A stretch of DNA of 64,000 nt, from assembly GCF_019097595.1 (NCBI RefSeq), contig NC_080718.1, forward strand, positions 28,778,157 through 28,842,156, read 5' to 3'. This document shows positions 24,188-34,800 of this stretch, piece after piece (position 1 is the first letter of the stretch; every line of letters begins with the position of its first letter). This DNA is from Hemibagrus wyckioides (Eukaryota > Chordata > Actinopteri > Siluriformes > Bagridae). The notes beneath the pieces were generated by a model that saw only the letters and a list, made by a program, of their open reading frames with translations, did not search any database and was not told the DNA's origin. The position numbers and the translations under genes are program-made.

Positions 24188-24684
24188 AATCTGGGTCAAA
24201 GTCAACAAGACTTCTTGTCTTCCTGAGTGCTGATGATGGGATGGTGTCCAGCTGGTTCTCGTCTATTCAGTAAAGATGGGACTGAGAATGAATGGTAAAG
24301 ATATTCTGCTTCGATTCACACACCTCAGTGGGCGGAGCTTTGCAGAACAGATGGAGGATGACCAAAGGCAAGCCAAGACTTTCTAAAGCAAAGAAGTGGA
24401 ATGTCCTGCAATGGCCAAGTCCATCACCTGAGCTGCATTTCTGTCGCTGAAGGCAAAACTGATACCCTGAAAATTAAAAAAAAGCCCCAAGAACAAACAG
24501 GAAATGAAGACAGCTGGCACGAGAAGATCACCAGAGAGAAAAGACGCGTCTGGAAATCCTCTAATTAAAGCTGAAATCCTGCACCATGAGCTCCATGAGG
24601 AATTTCAACTCCAGGTTACCGTGTAGACCAATAATAAATGAAATTAATAACTTTAGCAATGTCCAAATATTTATGGAGCTGACT
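23780..24684 (+). mobile_element. Tc1-like DNA transposon with terminal inverted repeats, non-autonomous
   Basis: The ends are inverted repeats: the 16-base core CCATAAATATTTGGAC at 23789-23804 is matched exactly, inverted, at 24661-24676, with further similarity outward (CAGTCTGGT versus AGTCAGCT). Inside, near 24108, ATGAAGTCCAAAGAGCTGTC can be read as the start of a Tc1 transposase (MKSKELSL). Near 24394, AAGTGGAATGTCCTGCAATG and CCAAGTCCATCACCTGAGCT read KKWNVLQWPSPSPEL, the degraded SPDL region near the third catalytic acidic residue. About 900 bases is too short for a full element of roughly 1.3-1.6 kb, so the middle is deleted. It sits in CT repeats on both sides, with a possible TA target at the left. 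Confidence 0.8.
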
Positions 24685-25320
24685 CTCTCTCTCTCTCTCT
24701 CTGTCTGTGTGTGTGTGTGTCTTTATTTCTCCTCTCTAAACATGTCTATGTCTCTCTGTTTCTCTTGGTCTCTCTCTCTCTCTCTCTCTCTCTCTGTACA
24801 TCTATTTTACTCTCTGTGACTCTCAGTTTGTGTCTTTATTTCTTCTCTCTAAACATGTCTATGAGACAGAGAGAGTAAACCTCTCAGTTTGTCTCTCCCT
24901 CTCTCTCTCTTTCTCTCTGTCTCTCTCTCTCTATCTCTCTGTCTTTCTTAGGACAGGATAGACAGATTAAATCTAGTTGATCAGACAGGAATGTGATGAA
25001 AGTTTACTCTCCACAACACAACAAATCAGTAAAGAAACATTATTGTTTAGATGTGTTTATAGGAGTTTCACCTCCCACCCCCCTCTCTCTATCTGTGTGT
25101 GTGTGTGTGTGTGAGTGTGAGTGTGTGTCTCAGATGTGTGATTGTCTTGATTTGCCTTGATGAAGATTAAGTGTGTTTTTTTTCCTCTGCAGTGAATGCA
25201 CAGTGGTGCATTGTGGGTAATTATTTAATAAAGCCTTAGTTTTACACACACACACACACACACACCTGTTACTGAGTTTGTGACAGACAGCAGCGTGAGG
25301 ATTCGCTTTCTGCTAAAGAT

Positions 25321-25354
<34 letters not shown>

Positions 25355-25380
25355 TATTACCATTTTCCTCACGTTCAGTT
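24685..25380. other. CT/GT/CA microsatellite-rich part of intron 1
   Basis: Contains CT runs at about 24764-24795 and 24890-24945, a GT run at about 25098-25113, and CA runs at 25242-25264 and 25322-25352. No coding sequence. Confidence 0.7.
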
Positions 25381-25799
25381 CCGAGTAAACGCTCGCTCAG
25401 GAACAACGATATCACAAATTAAAAAGAGAACACGCACGTGACACAACGCGCGTCTGTCTGCATTTTAATTCGCTTGTATAAATTAACAGTTTATTGTGAT
25501 TTAATTGTAATTAATTTGTGCGTATTTAAGATGCATAAACAACGCGACTAACTTTCCGCATCGTCACACAAGAGCTCGAACCCGGTTCCGCAGAAGACGC
25601 GCGCAGCCGTGCGTCCGTGTTTAATCGGCACGAGCGCAAGATTTACTGTTGCACGGATTTTAGAGAAGCGGAGAAGTTCCCGTGTGTGTTTGTGTGTGTG
25701 GATGCAGAGACCCTCAACGTGACACACACACACACACACGAGCGCATTTGTTTAACTGCATTAATATTTCATTGTCGAGAAACATCATAAACAAACAAC

Positions 25800-25803
<4 letters not shown>

Positions 25804-25830
<27 letters not shown>
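25804..25830 (-). repeat. GT/CA run next to the exon 1 donor
   Basis: On the minus strand the exon 1 donor GTAGGGC is followed at once by a run of about 13 TG units, so the intron 1 RNA would start with a UG repeat. UG repeats are binding sites for TDP-43 and CELF-type proteins. Confidence 0.9.
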
Positions 25831-25837
25831 GCCCTAC

Positions 25838-25925
25838 CGATGTGGATGATTGAGTCAGCGCGCGCCGGGGCCGGGTGGAGGAGTGCGAGCCACAGCACCG
25901 ACACGCTGAGCGCCAGCAGCGCCAT
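25838..25925 (-). CDS. grid1: grid1 exon 1 (signal peptide and first mature residues)
   Basis: The ATG is at 25925-25923 on the minus strand. The 29 codons plus one base encode MALLALSVSVLWLALLHP, APARA and then ADSIIHI, ending in the first base of a glycine codon that exon 2 completes. The N-terminal stretch is a hydrophobic signal peptide, and DSIIHIG followed by AIF is the conserved start of mature delta receptors. The donor is ATCG|GTAGGG (phase 1), matching the phase-1 acceptor of exon 2. This start was chosen because it directly precedes a good signal peptide; an upstream in-frame ATG reading through CpG-rich 5' sequence is less likely. The signal peptide itself is not recognisably conserved with mammals, as is usual. 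Confidence 0.9.
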
Positions 25926-26138
25926 CCTCGCGCGCGAGCATCCACAGAGACACGGGAGAGGAAAGGAGAAGAAGAGAGACGGGCACAGAGAAATACAATC
26001 CACCGGAAAGTACACACAACACTAAACACACTAACACACAAACAACACACTGCACACACACACAACACACATAGATATAAAAGTGAGCGCGAGGACAGCG
26101 GGCACGCACAGGCTGCACGAGAGAACGCACACACGAAA

Positions 26139-26175
26139 AGACGCGCGCACGCACGCACGCACACGCGCGCGCGCA

Positions 26176-26213
<38 letters not shown>
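26139..26213. repeat. Alternating CG/CA tract, Z-DNA-prone
   Basis: About 75 bases of almost strict purine-pyrimidine alternation: ACGCGCGCACGCACGCACGC, then a CG-rich part, then a pure CA run to 26213. It lies about 210-290 bases upstream of the grid1 ATG. Confidence 0.9.
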
Positions 26214-26219
<6 letters not shown>

Positions 26220-26224
26220 CGAGG

Positions 26225-26320
26225 TTCATGGATAGAAACAAGAGCTGGAGGCTGGAGGAAGAGGAGAAGTGGAGAGGGAAGAAGGGGTGGAGGAGGAGGA
26301 GGAGGAGGAGGGAGACACCA
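26225..26320. repeat. GGA/GAA purine tract upstream of grid1
   Basis: The + strand is nearly all purine (GGAGGCTGGAGGAAGAGGAG, then a GGA run at about 26288-26312). On the gene's own strand it is a CCT-rich tract in the likely promoter. Confidence 0.85.
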
Positions 26321-26351
26321 CACTGAAGAGTCCCTACACACCACTGTCCCC

Positions 26352-26354
<3 letters not shown>

Positions 26355-26388
<34 letters not shown>

Positions 26389-26457
26389 CAAGTCCTTCTC
26401 TGTCTCTCTCTTTTTTTCTCTCTGTCTCTGTCTTTTACTATCTCTTCATCTCGTCAG

Positions 26458-26493
<36 letters not shown>
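26355..26493. repeat. CT microsatellites
   Basis: Pure CT runs at about 26355-26385 and 26461-26493 with CT-rich sequence between. Confidence 0.95.
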
Positions 26494-26496
<3 letters not shown>

Positions 26497-26759
26497 CTTA
26501 TTTTCTTTGATCAAGCTTTAACATAGAAGTAATTAATAAATAATAACATTTTAATATTACTCTATAATATATATGGATGTATAGTGTTTAATATCACTGT
26601 GTGTGTGTGTGTGTGTGTGTGTGCAGGTATGCATAAACCATAAACACAGGTGTGCATGATCAAGTGCGCGTGTTTCTCTGCAGTGATTGTGACAGAGTGT
26701 ATAAGCAGGATCACAGCGCCATCTGTGGTCACATCGCCACACTGCAGTCATCACAGGGA

Positions 26760-27110
26760 AAATAACTCAACAACTTCATAACTAAATAACTCAAAACTTC
26801 TAAACTCAATAACTTCATAACTTAATAACTCAAAACTTCATAACTCAACAACTTCATAACTCAATAACCAAACAACTTCATAAATCAGTAACTCAATAAT
26901 TCAACAACAACATAACTAAGTACTTCAGCAATTCAGCATCTTAGCAACTCAGAAACTCAATAATTCAATAACTTCATAATTTAATAACTTCATAACTACA
27001 TACTGCAGCAATTCAGTAACTTTGCAACTCAATCAATCAGTAAATCAGTAACTCAGAATATTAGCAACTCAATAATTCAATAACTCAGAAACTTGGTCAT
27101 ACATCACCTT
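26760..27110. repeat. Degenerate 9-10-bp repeat (ACTCAATAACTTCATA)
   Basis: Words AACTCAATAACTTCATAACT recur in tandem with frequent changes over about 350 bases. No coding content. Confidence 0.75.
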
Positions 27111-27119
27111 CAAAACCTC

Positions 27120-27879
27120 AGTAACTAAGCAATTTGTGGTGAAATTGCGTGTATTAAGTACATCCACATGCCCAGTTTATGAAAAGTAAGCTGTGTAAAG
27201 TTCATGTGTGAAATGCGAAAACGTAAAATTGCCACGTGATCTTCATTTGGCTCTTTTAGAAGCGCAGTTAAACCCTCAGGAGCACTGGTCTTTAATTAGT
27301 AGAGAAAAGCTTCTGCAGTGTGTGTGTGTGTGTGTCTGTTTGAACACCTCCATTTCTTTCATAAATCATGCAACATCTCCGTCTTTTTCCTTACTATCCG
27401 TCACTGTCTCTTTATGCGGAATGAAATCGGGGTTAAAAATCTTTCAGTGGACATCATTTCACTGAAGATCCTAAGAGACTAAAGATCAAGCCATCTCTTC
27501 TAATCTTTCTGGACTGGGTGTGTATTCCTGACCTGCTTGTTCAGTACCGTTGTTGAATGTCGTTTGTAATGATTACGTCTGTTCCACACGGAACATGAGC
27601 CATCTGTACACCGAGTGACACTCAAATCAGTTCTCTTTCAGCAGAGAATGTGTGTTGATTACGACGATTTCTACCACAGCACACTAGGCTCAAATCAGTA
27701 GGTGTTGATTAATTGTCGATAACAGCAGCTGCAAATCACCGCTTTATATTAATATGTTTGTTGTAATACAATATCATTTCTATAGCAGCAGCTCATTCAC
27801 AGGGACGTGTACAACTTTTCACAACTTACTAATAGCGTGAAGTGAAGGACTTTCTGAACTCGTTGTAACGTCACCTGTA
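27120..27879. other. Unique-looking spacer
   Basis: Contains a short GT run at about 27319-27334. Nothing else recognised. Confidence 0.5.
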
Positions 27880-28826
27880 AAGCGGTAGGATATATTAGGT
27901 AACAAGTGAGCTCTGGGTTCTCATAGTTGATGTGTTGGAAGTGAATGAATAGTGATGGCTAAATGACTTGGTCTCCAAAACAGCAGGTTCCTGGTAAGCA
28001 TTAGTTAGAACTGACCAAAATGACCAAAGGTGAACAACAAGCAGTGAACCAGAGACAGTTTAGGGGCCCAGAGGATTAAGGGCCTTGCTCAGGGGCCCAG
28101 CAGTGGCAGCTTGATAGACCTGAGATACAAACTCACCACCTTTTGATCAATAATCCAACACCTTAACCACTAAGGTACCACATACCTGATGCTCGTGATG
28201 AGTGAAGGTTAGTCCATCTGGTCCTATCTGCTGTACTAGAAACAACTGAAGAAGTGAATGGTGGCTCTGAGAGAAAGGAGTCAGATCACACAGATCATCA
28301 CAGCTTGGAGCTGCAGAGCATCAGAGTGACCATACTGACTCCTGGACACCACCAACAGCTCCTACAATGAACATGTGAGCATCAGAACTGGACCATAGAG
28401 CAGTGGAAGAAGGAGGCCTGGTCTGATGAATCGTGTGTGTGTGTGTGTGTGTGTGTTGCTGGGGATAAGATGGCACATGGATGCACTATGGGATGAATGC
28501 AGTGTGTTGCTCTGGAAAACTTTGAGTCCTGCATTCTTGTGGATGTTACTTTGAAACATAGCGCCTATATAAACACTGACCAACTACCACACCATTCATG
28601 GCAACAGTGTTCTCTAATAGAAATGGCCTCTTTCAGCAGAATAAGGATGTTTAGAGGACAGGAACAGTTTGAGGAACATGACAAAGAGTTCATGGTGTTG
28701 ACTCAGGTTTCAAAATCTGATTGAGCTTCTGTGGGATGTGCTGGACATACAAATTCCGATGCACAGAAGCTCCACCTCAAAACTTACAAGATTTAAAGGA
28801 TGTACTGCTCTTGGTGCAGAGACAAA
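27880..28826 (+). mobile_element. Tc1-like transposon copy A, left part
   Basis: The sequence GGATATATTAGGTAACAAGT at about 27890, CTCCAAAACAGCAGGTTC at 27972, TCAGAACTGGACCATAGAGC at about 28383 and TGCACTATGGGATGAATGC at about 28481 is shared with copy B at 51300-52074. Near its right end it encodes EEHDKEFMVL (about 28671) and, after a frameshift, IELLWDVLD (about 28721), the C-terminal catalytic region of a fish Tc1-type transposase. Many stops and frameshifts are present. It is cut by a SINE-like piece at about 28060-28195 and by a GT run at 28434-28455. It is then interrupted at about 28827 by the 10.9-kb tandem array, and resumes at about 39676. Confidence 0.75.
28060..28195 (+). mobile_element. 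SINE-like dispersed repeat within Tc1 copy A
   Basis: GGATTAAGGGCCTTGCTCAG, then CCCAGCAGTGGCAGCTTG, then CACCTTAACCACTAAGGTACC form a block common as dispersed repeats in fish. Copy B at the equivalent point lacks it, so it is a later insertion. Family not named. Confidence 0.55.
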
Positions 28827-31800
28827 AGCACTCCTTCACCTTCACCTTCAGCACTCCTTCACCTTCACCTTCAGCACTCCTTCACCTTCACCTTCAGCAC
28901 TCCTTCAACTTCACCTTCAGCACTCCTTCAACTTCACCTTCAGCACTCCTTCACCTTCACCTTCAGCACTCCTTCACCTTCACCTTCAGCACTCCTTCAC
29001 CTTCACCTTCAGCACACCTTCACCTTCAGCACTCCTTCACCTTCACCTTCAGCACACCTTCACCTTCACCTTCAGCACTCCTTCAACTTCACCTTCAGCA
29101 CTCCTTCAACTTCAGCACACCTTCACCTTCAGCACACCTTCACCTTCACCTTCAGCACTCCTTCAACTTCACCTTCAGCACTCCTTCACCTTCAGCACAC
29201 CTTCACCTTCAGCACTCCTTCAACTTCACCTTCAGCACTCCTTCACCTTCACCTTCAGCACACCTTCACCTTCAGCACACCTTCACCTTCAGCACTCCTT
29301 CACCTTCAGCACTCCTTCACCTTCACCTTCAGCACTCCTTCAACTTCACCTTCAGCACTCCTTCAACTTCACCTTCAGCACACCTTCACCTTCAGCACAC
29401 CATTACCTTCACCTTCAGCACTCCTTCACCTTCACCTTCAGCACACCATCACCTTCACCTTCAGCACACCTTCACCTTCAGCACTCCTTCACCTTCACCT
29501 TCAGCACACCTTCACCTTCAGCACTCCTTCACCTTCACCTTCAGCACACCTTCACCTTCAGCACTCCTTCACCTTCACCTTCAGCACACCTTCACCTTCA
29601 CCTTCAGCACTCCTTCAACTTCACCTTCAGCACTCCTTCAACTTCACCTTCAGCACACCTTCAACTTCACCTTCAGCACTCCTTCAACTTCACCTTCAGC
29701 ACTCCTTCAACTTCACCTTCAGCACACCTTCACCTTCAGCACTCCTTTAACTTCACCGTCAGCACACCTTCACCTTCACCTTCAGCACTCCTTCACCTTC
29801 ACCTTCAGCACTCCTTCAACTTCACCTTCAGCACACCTTCACCTTCAGCACACCTTCACCTTCAGCACTCCTTCACCTTCACCTTCAGCACACCTTCACC
29901 TTCAGCACACCTTCACCTTCACCTTCAGCACATCTTCACCTTCACCTTCAGCACTCCTTCAACTTCACCTTCAGCACTCCTTCACCTTCACCTTCAGCAC
30001 ACCTTCACCTTCAGCACTCCTTCACCTTCAGCACTCCTTCAACTTCACCTTCAGCACACCTTCACCTTCAGCACTCCTTCACCTTCACCTTCAGCACACC
30101 ATCACCTTCACCTTCAGCACACCTTCACCTTCAGCACTCCTTCACCTTCAGCACACCTTCAGCACACCTTCACCTTCACCTTCAGCACTCTTTCACCTTC
30201 AGCACTCCTTCACCTTCACCTTCAGCACTCCTTCACCTTCACCTTCAGCACACCATCACCTTCACCTTCAGCACACCTTCACCTTCACCTTCAGCACTCC
30301 TTCACCTTCAGCACACCTTCAGCACACCTTCACCTTCACCTTCAGCACTCCTTCACCTTCAGCACACCTTCAGCACACCTTCACCTTCAGCACTCCTTCA
30401 CCTTCAGCACACCTTCACCTTCACCTTCAGCACACCTTCACCTTCAGCACATCTTCACCTTCAGCACTCCTTCACCTTCAGCACACCTTCACCTTCAGCA
30501 CACCTTCACCTTCAGCACTCCTTCACCTTCAGCACTCCTTCACCTTCAGCACACCTTCACCTTCACCTTCAGCACATCTTCACCTTCAGCACACCTTCAC
30601 CTTCACCTTCACCTTCAGCACTCCTTCACCTTCAGCACACCTTCACCTTCAGCACTCCTTCACCTTCAGCACTCCTTCACCTTCAGCACTCCTTCACCTT
30701 CAGCACACCTTCACCTTCAGCACTCCTTCACCTTCAGCACTCCTTCACCTTCAGCACACCTTCACCTTCACCTTCAGCACATCTTCACCTTCAGCACACC
30801 TTCACCTTCAGCACTCCTTCACCTTCACCTTCAGCACTCCTTCACCTTCACCTTCAGCACTCCTTCACCTTCAGCACATCTTCACCTTCAGCACATCTTC
30901 ACCTTCAGCACTCCTTCACCTTCAGCACATCTTCACCTTCAGCACATCTTCACCTTCAGCACTCCTTCACCTTCAGCACTCCTTCACCTTCAGCACATCT
31001 TCACCTTCAGCACTCCTTCACCTTCAGCACATCTTCACCTTCAGCACTCCTTCACCTTCAGCACTCCTTCACCTTCAGCACATCTTCACCTTCAGCACTC
31101 CTTCACCTTCAGCACATCTTCACCTTCAGCACTCCTTCACCTTCAGCACTCCTTCACCTTCAGCACTCCTTTAACTTCAGCACACCTTCATCACACCTTC
31201 AGCACACCTTCAGCTCTCCTTCAGCACACCTTCATCACACCTTCATCACTCCTTCAGCACACCTTTAGCATTCCTTCAGCACACCTTCATCACACCTTCT
31301 GCACATCTTCACCTTCAGCTTCAGCACACCTTCACCTTCAGCACACCTTCACCTTCACCTTCAGCACATCTTCACCTTCAGCACTCCTTCACCTTCAGCA
31401 CATCTTCACCTTCAGCACTCCTTCACCTTCAGCACATCTTCACCTTCAGCACTCCTTCACCTTCAGCACATCTTCACCTTCAGCACTCCTTCACCTTCAG
31501 CACATCTTCACCTTCAGCACTCCTTCACCTTCAGCACATCTTCACCTTCAGCACACCTTCACCTTCAGCACATCTTCACCTTCAGCACTCCTTCACCTTC
31601 AGCACATCTTCACCTTCAGCACTCCTTCACCTTCAGCACATCTTCACCTTCAGCACACCTTCACCTTCAGCACATCTTCACCTTCAGCACACCTTCACCT
31701 TCAGCACTCCTTCACCTTCACCTTCACCTTCACCTTCAGCACTCCTTCACCTTCACCTTCACCTTCAGCACACCTTCACCTTCAGCACTCCTTCACCTTC

Positions 31801-34800
31801 AGCACTCCTTCACCTTCACCTTCAGCACTCCTTCACCTTCACCTTCACCTTCAGCACACCTTCACCTTCAGCACACCTTCACCTTCAGCACTCCTTCACC
31901 TTCACCTTCAGCACTCCTTCACCTTCACCTTCACCTTCAGCACACCTTCACCTTCAGCACTCCTTCACCTTCACCTTCAGCACACCTTCACCTTCAGCAC
32001 TCCTTCACCTTCAGCACACCTTCACCTTCAGCACTCCTTCACCTTCACCTTCAGCACACCTTCACCTTCAGCACATCTTCACCTTCAGCACTCCTTCAAC
32101 TTCACCTTCAGCACTCCTTCAACTTCACCTTCAGCACTCCTTCACCTTCACCTTCAGCACACCTTCACCTTCACCTTCAGCACTCCTTCAACTTCACCTT
32201 CAGCACTCCTTCACCTTCACCTTCAGCACACCTTCACCTTCACCTTCAGCACTCCTTCAACTTCACCTTCAGCACACCTTCACCTTCACCTTCAGCACTC
32301 CTTCAACTTCACCTTCAGCACACCTTTACCTTCACCTTCAGCACTCCTTCACCTTCACCTTCAGCACACCTTCACCTTCAGCACTCCTTCACCTTCACCT
32401 TCAGCACTCCTTCACCTTCAGCACACCTTCAGCACACCTTCACCTTCACCTTCAGCACTCCTTCACCTTCAGCACACCTTCACCTTCAGCACACCTTCAG
32501 CACACCTTCAGCACTCCTTAACCTTCAGCACTCCTTCACCTTCAGCACTCCTTCACCTTCACCTTCAGCACTCCTTCACCTTCAGCACTCCTTCACCTTC
32601 AGCACATCTTCACCTTCAGCACTCCTTCACCTTCAGCACATCTTCACCTTCAGCACATCTTCACCTTCAGCACATCTTCACCTTCAGCACTCCTTCACCT
32701 TCAGCACATCTTCACCTTCAGCACATCTTCACCTTCAGCACTCCTTCACCTTCAGCACTCCTTCACCTTCAGCACATCTTCACCTTCAGCACTCCTTCAC
32801 CTTCAGCACATCTTCACCTTCAGCACATCTTCACCTTCAGCACTCCTTTAACTTCAGCACACCTTCATCACACCTTCATCACACCTTCATCACACCTTCA
32901 GCACTCCTTCAGCACACCTTCAGCACACCTTCATCACACCTTCAGCACATCTTCACCTTCAGCTTCAGCACACCTTCACCTTCAGCACACCTTCATCCTA
33001 CTTTCAGCACTCCTTCAGCACACCTTCATCACTCCTTCAGCACACCTTCATCACTCCTTCAGCACACCTTCAGGACACCTTCATCACACCTTCAGCACAC
33101 CTTCATCACTCCTTCAGCACACCTTCACCTTCAGCACACCTTCACCTTCAGCACTCCTTCACCTTCAGCACATCTTCACCTTCAGCACTCCTTCACCTTC
33201 AGCACTCCTTCACCTTCAGCACATCTTCACCTTCAGCACATCTTCACCTTCAGCACTCCTTCACCTTCAGCACATCTTCACCTTCAGCACTCCTTCACCT
33301 TCAGCACTCCTTCACCTTCAGCACTCCTTCACCTTCAGCACATCTTCACCTTCAGCACTCCTTCACCTTCAGCACATCTTCACCTTCAGCACATCTTCAC
33401 CTTCAGCACTCCTTCACCTTCAGCACATCTTCACCTTCAGCACTCCTTCACCTTCAGCACATCTTCACCTTCAGCACTCCTTCACCTTCAGCACTCCTTC
33501 ACCTTCAGCACATCTTCACCTTCAGCACATCTTCACCTTCAGCACTCCTTCACCTTCAGCACATCTTCACCTTCAGCACTCCTTCACCTTCAGCACATCT
33601 TCACCTTCAGCACTCCTTCACCTTCAGCACTCCTTCACCTTCAGCACATCTTCACCTTCAGCACTCCTTCACCTTCAGCACATCTTCACCTTCAGCACAT
33701 CTTCACCTTCAGCACTCCTTCACCTTCAGCACATCTTCACCTTCAGCACTCCTTCACCTTCAGCACATCTTCACCTTCAGCACATCTTCACCTTCAGCAC
33801 TCCTTCACCTTCAGCACATCTTCACCTTCAGCACATCTTCACCTTCAGCACTCCTTCACCTTCAGCACATCTTCACCTTCAGCACATCTTCACCTTCAGC
33901 ACTCCTTCACCTTCAGCACATCTTCACCTTCAGCACTCCTTCACCTTCAGCACATCTTCACCTTCAGCACATCTTCACCTTCAGCACATCTTCACCTTCA
34001 GCACTCCTTTAACTTCAGCACACCTTCATCACACCTTCAGCACACCTTCAGCACTCCTTTAACTTCAGCACACCTTCATCACACCTTCAGCACACCTTCA
34101 TCACACCTTCAGCACACCTTCACCTTCAGCACATCTTCACCTTCATCACACCTTCAGCACACCTTCATCACACCTTCAGCACACCTTCAGCTCTCCTTCA
34201 GCACACCTTCATCACACCTTCAGCACATCTTCACCTTCAGCTTCAGCACATCTTCACCTTCAGCTTCAGCACACCTTCACCTTCAGCACACCTTCACCTT
34301 CAGCACACCTTCACCTCTCCTTCATCACATCTTCATCCTACTTTCAGCACTCCTTCAGCACACCTTCAGCACACCTTCAGCACACCTTCAGCACACCTTC
34401 ATCACACCTTCAGCACACCTTCATCACACCTTCAGCACACCTTCATCACACCTTCAGCACACCTTCACCTTCAGCACACCTTCATCACACCTTCAGCACA
34501 CCTTCACCTTCAGCACACCTTCATCACACCTTCAGCACACCTTCAGCACACCTTCACCTTCAGCACACCTTCATCACACCTTCAGCACACCTTCAGCACA
34601 CCTTCAGCACACCTTCACCTTCAGGACACCTTCATCACACCTTCAGCACACCTTCACCTTCAGGACACCTTCATCACACCTTCAGCACACCTTCAGCACA
34701 CCTTCACCTTCAGGACACCTTCATCACACCTTCACCTTCAGGACACCTTCAGCACACCTTCAGCACACCTTCACCTTCAGGACACCTTCATCACACCTTC

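Larger units (their letters stand above)
25540..26215 (-). promoter_or_regulatory. grid1: CpG-rich 5' region of grid1
   Basis: CpG dinucleotides are dense here (for example GCGCGCGCCGG near 25859 and CGCGCGCGAGCA near 25929) and sparse in the rest of the window. The block spans exon 1 of grid1 and its upstream side, as expected for a vertebrate CpG-island promoter. No TATA box fits the minus strand at a sensible place; the transcription start cannot be fixed from sequence. CpG counts were judged by eye. Confidence 0.6.

Noticed and set aside
25802..26391. Long minus-strand frames running upstream of grid1 exon 1 through CA and GA repeats
   Set aside because: They are made mostly of Cys/Val or Arg/Glu repeats from microsatellites. 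The conserved protein begins at the ATG at 25925.
28738..34062. Open frame of 1,774 codons across the 11-bp array
   Set aside because: It consists of repeat text (Ser, Pro, Thr, Phe, Leu, His, Gln) that appears in all three forward frames because the units lack stop codons. It starts inside a dead transposon and shows no non-repeat domain.
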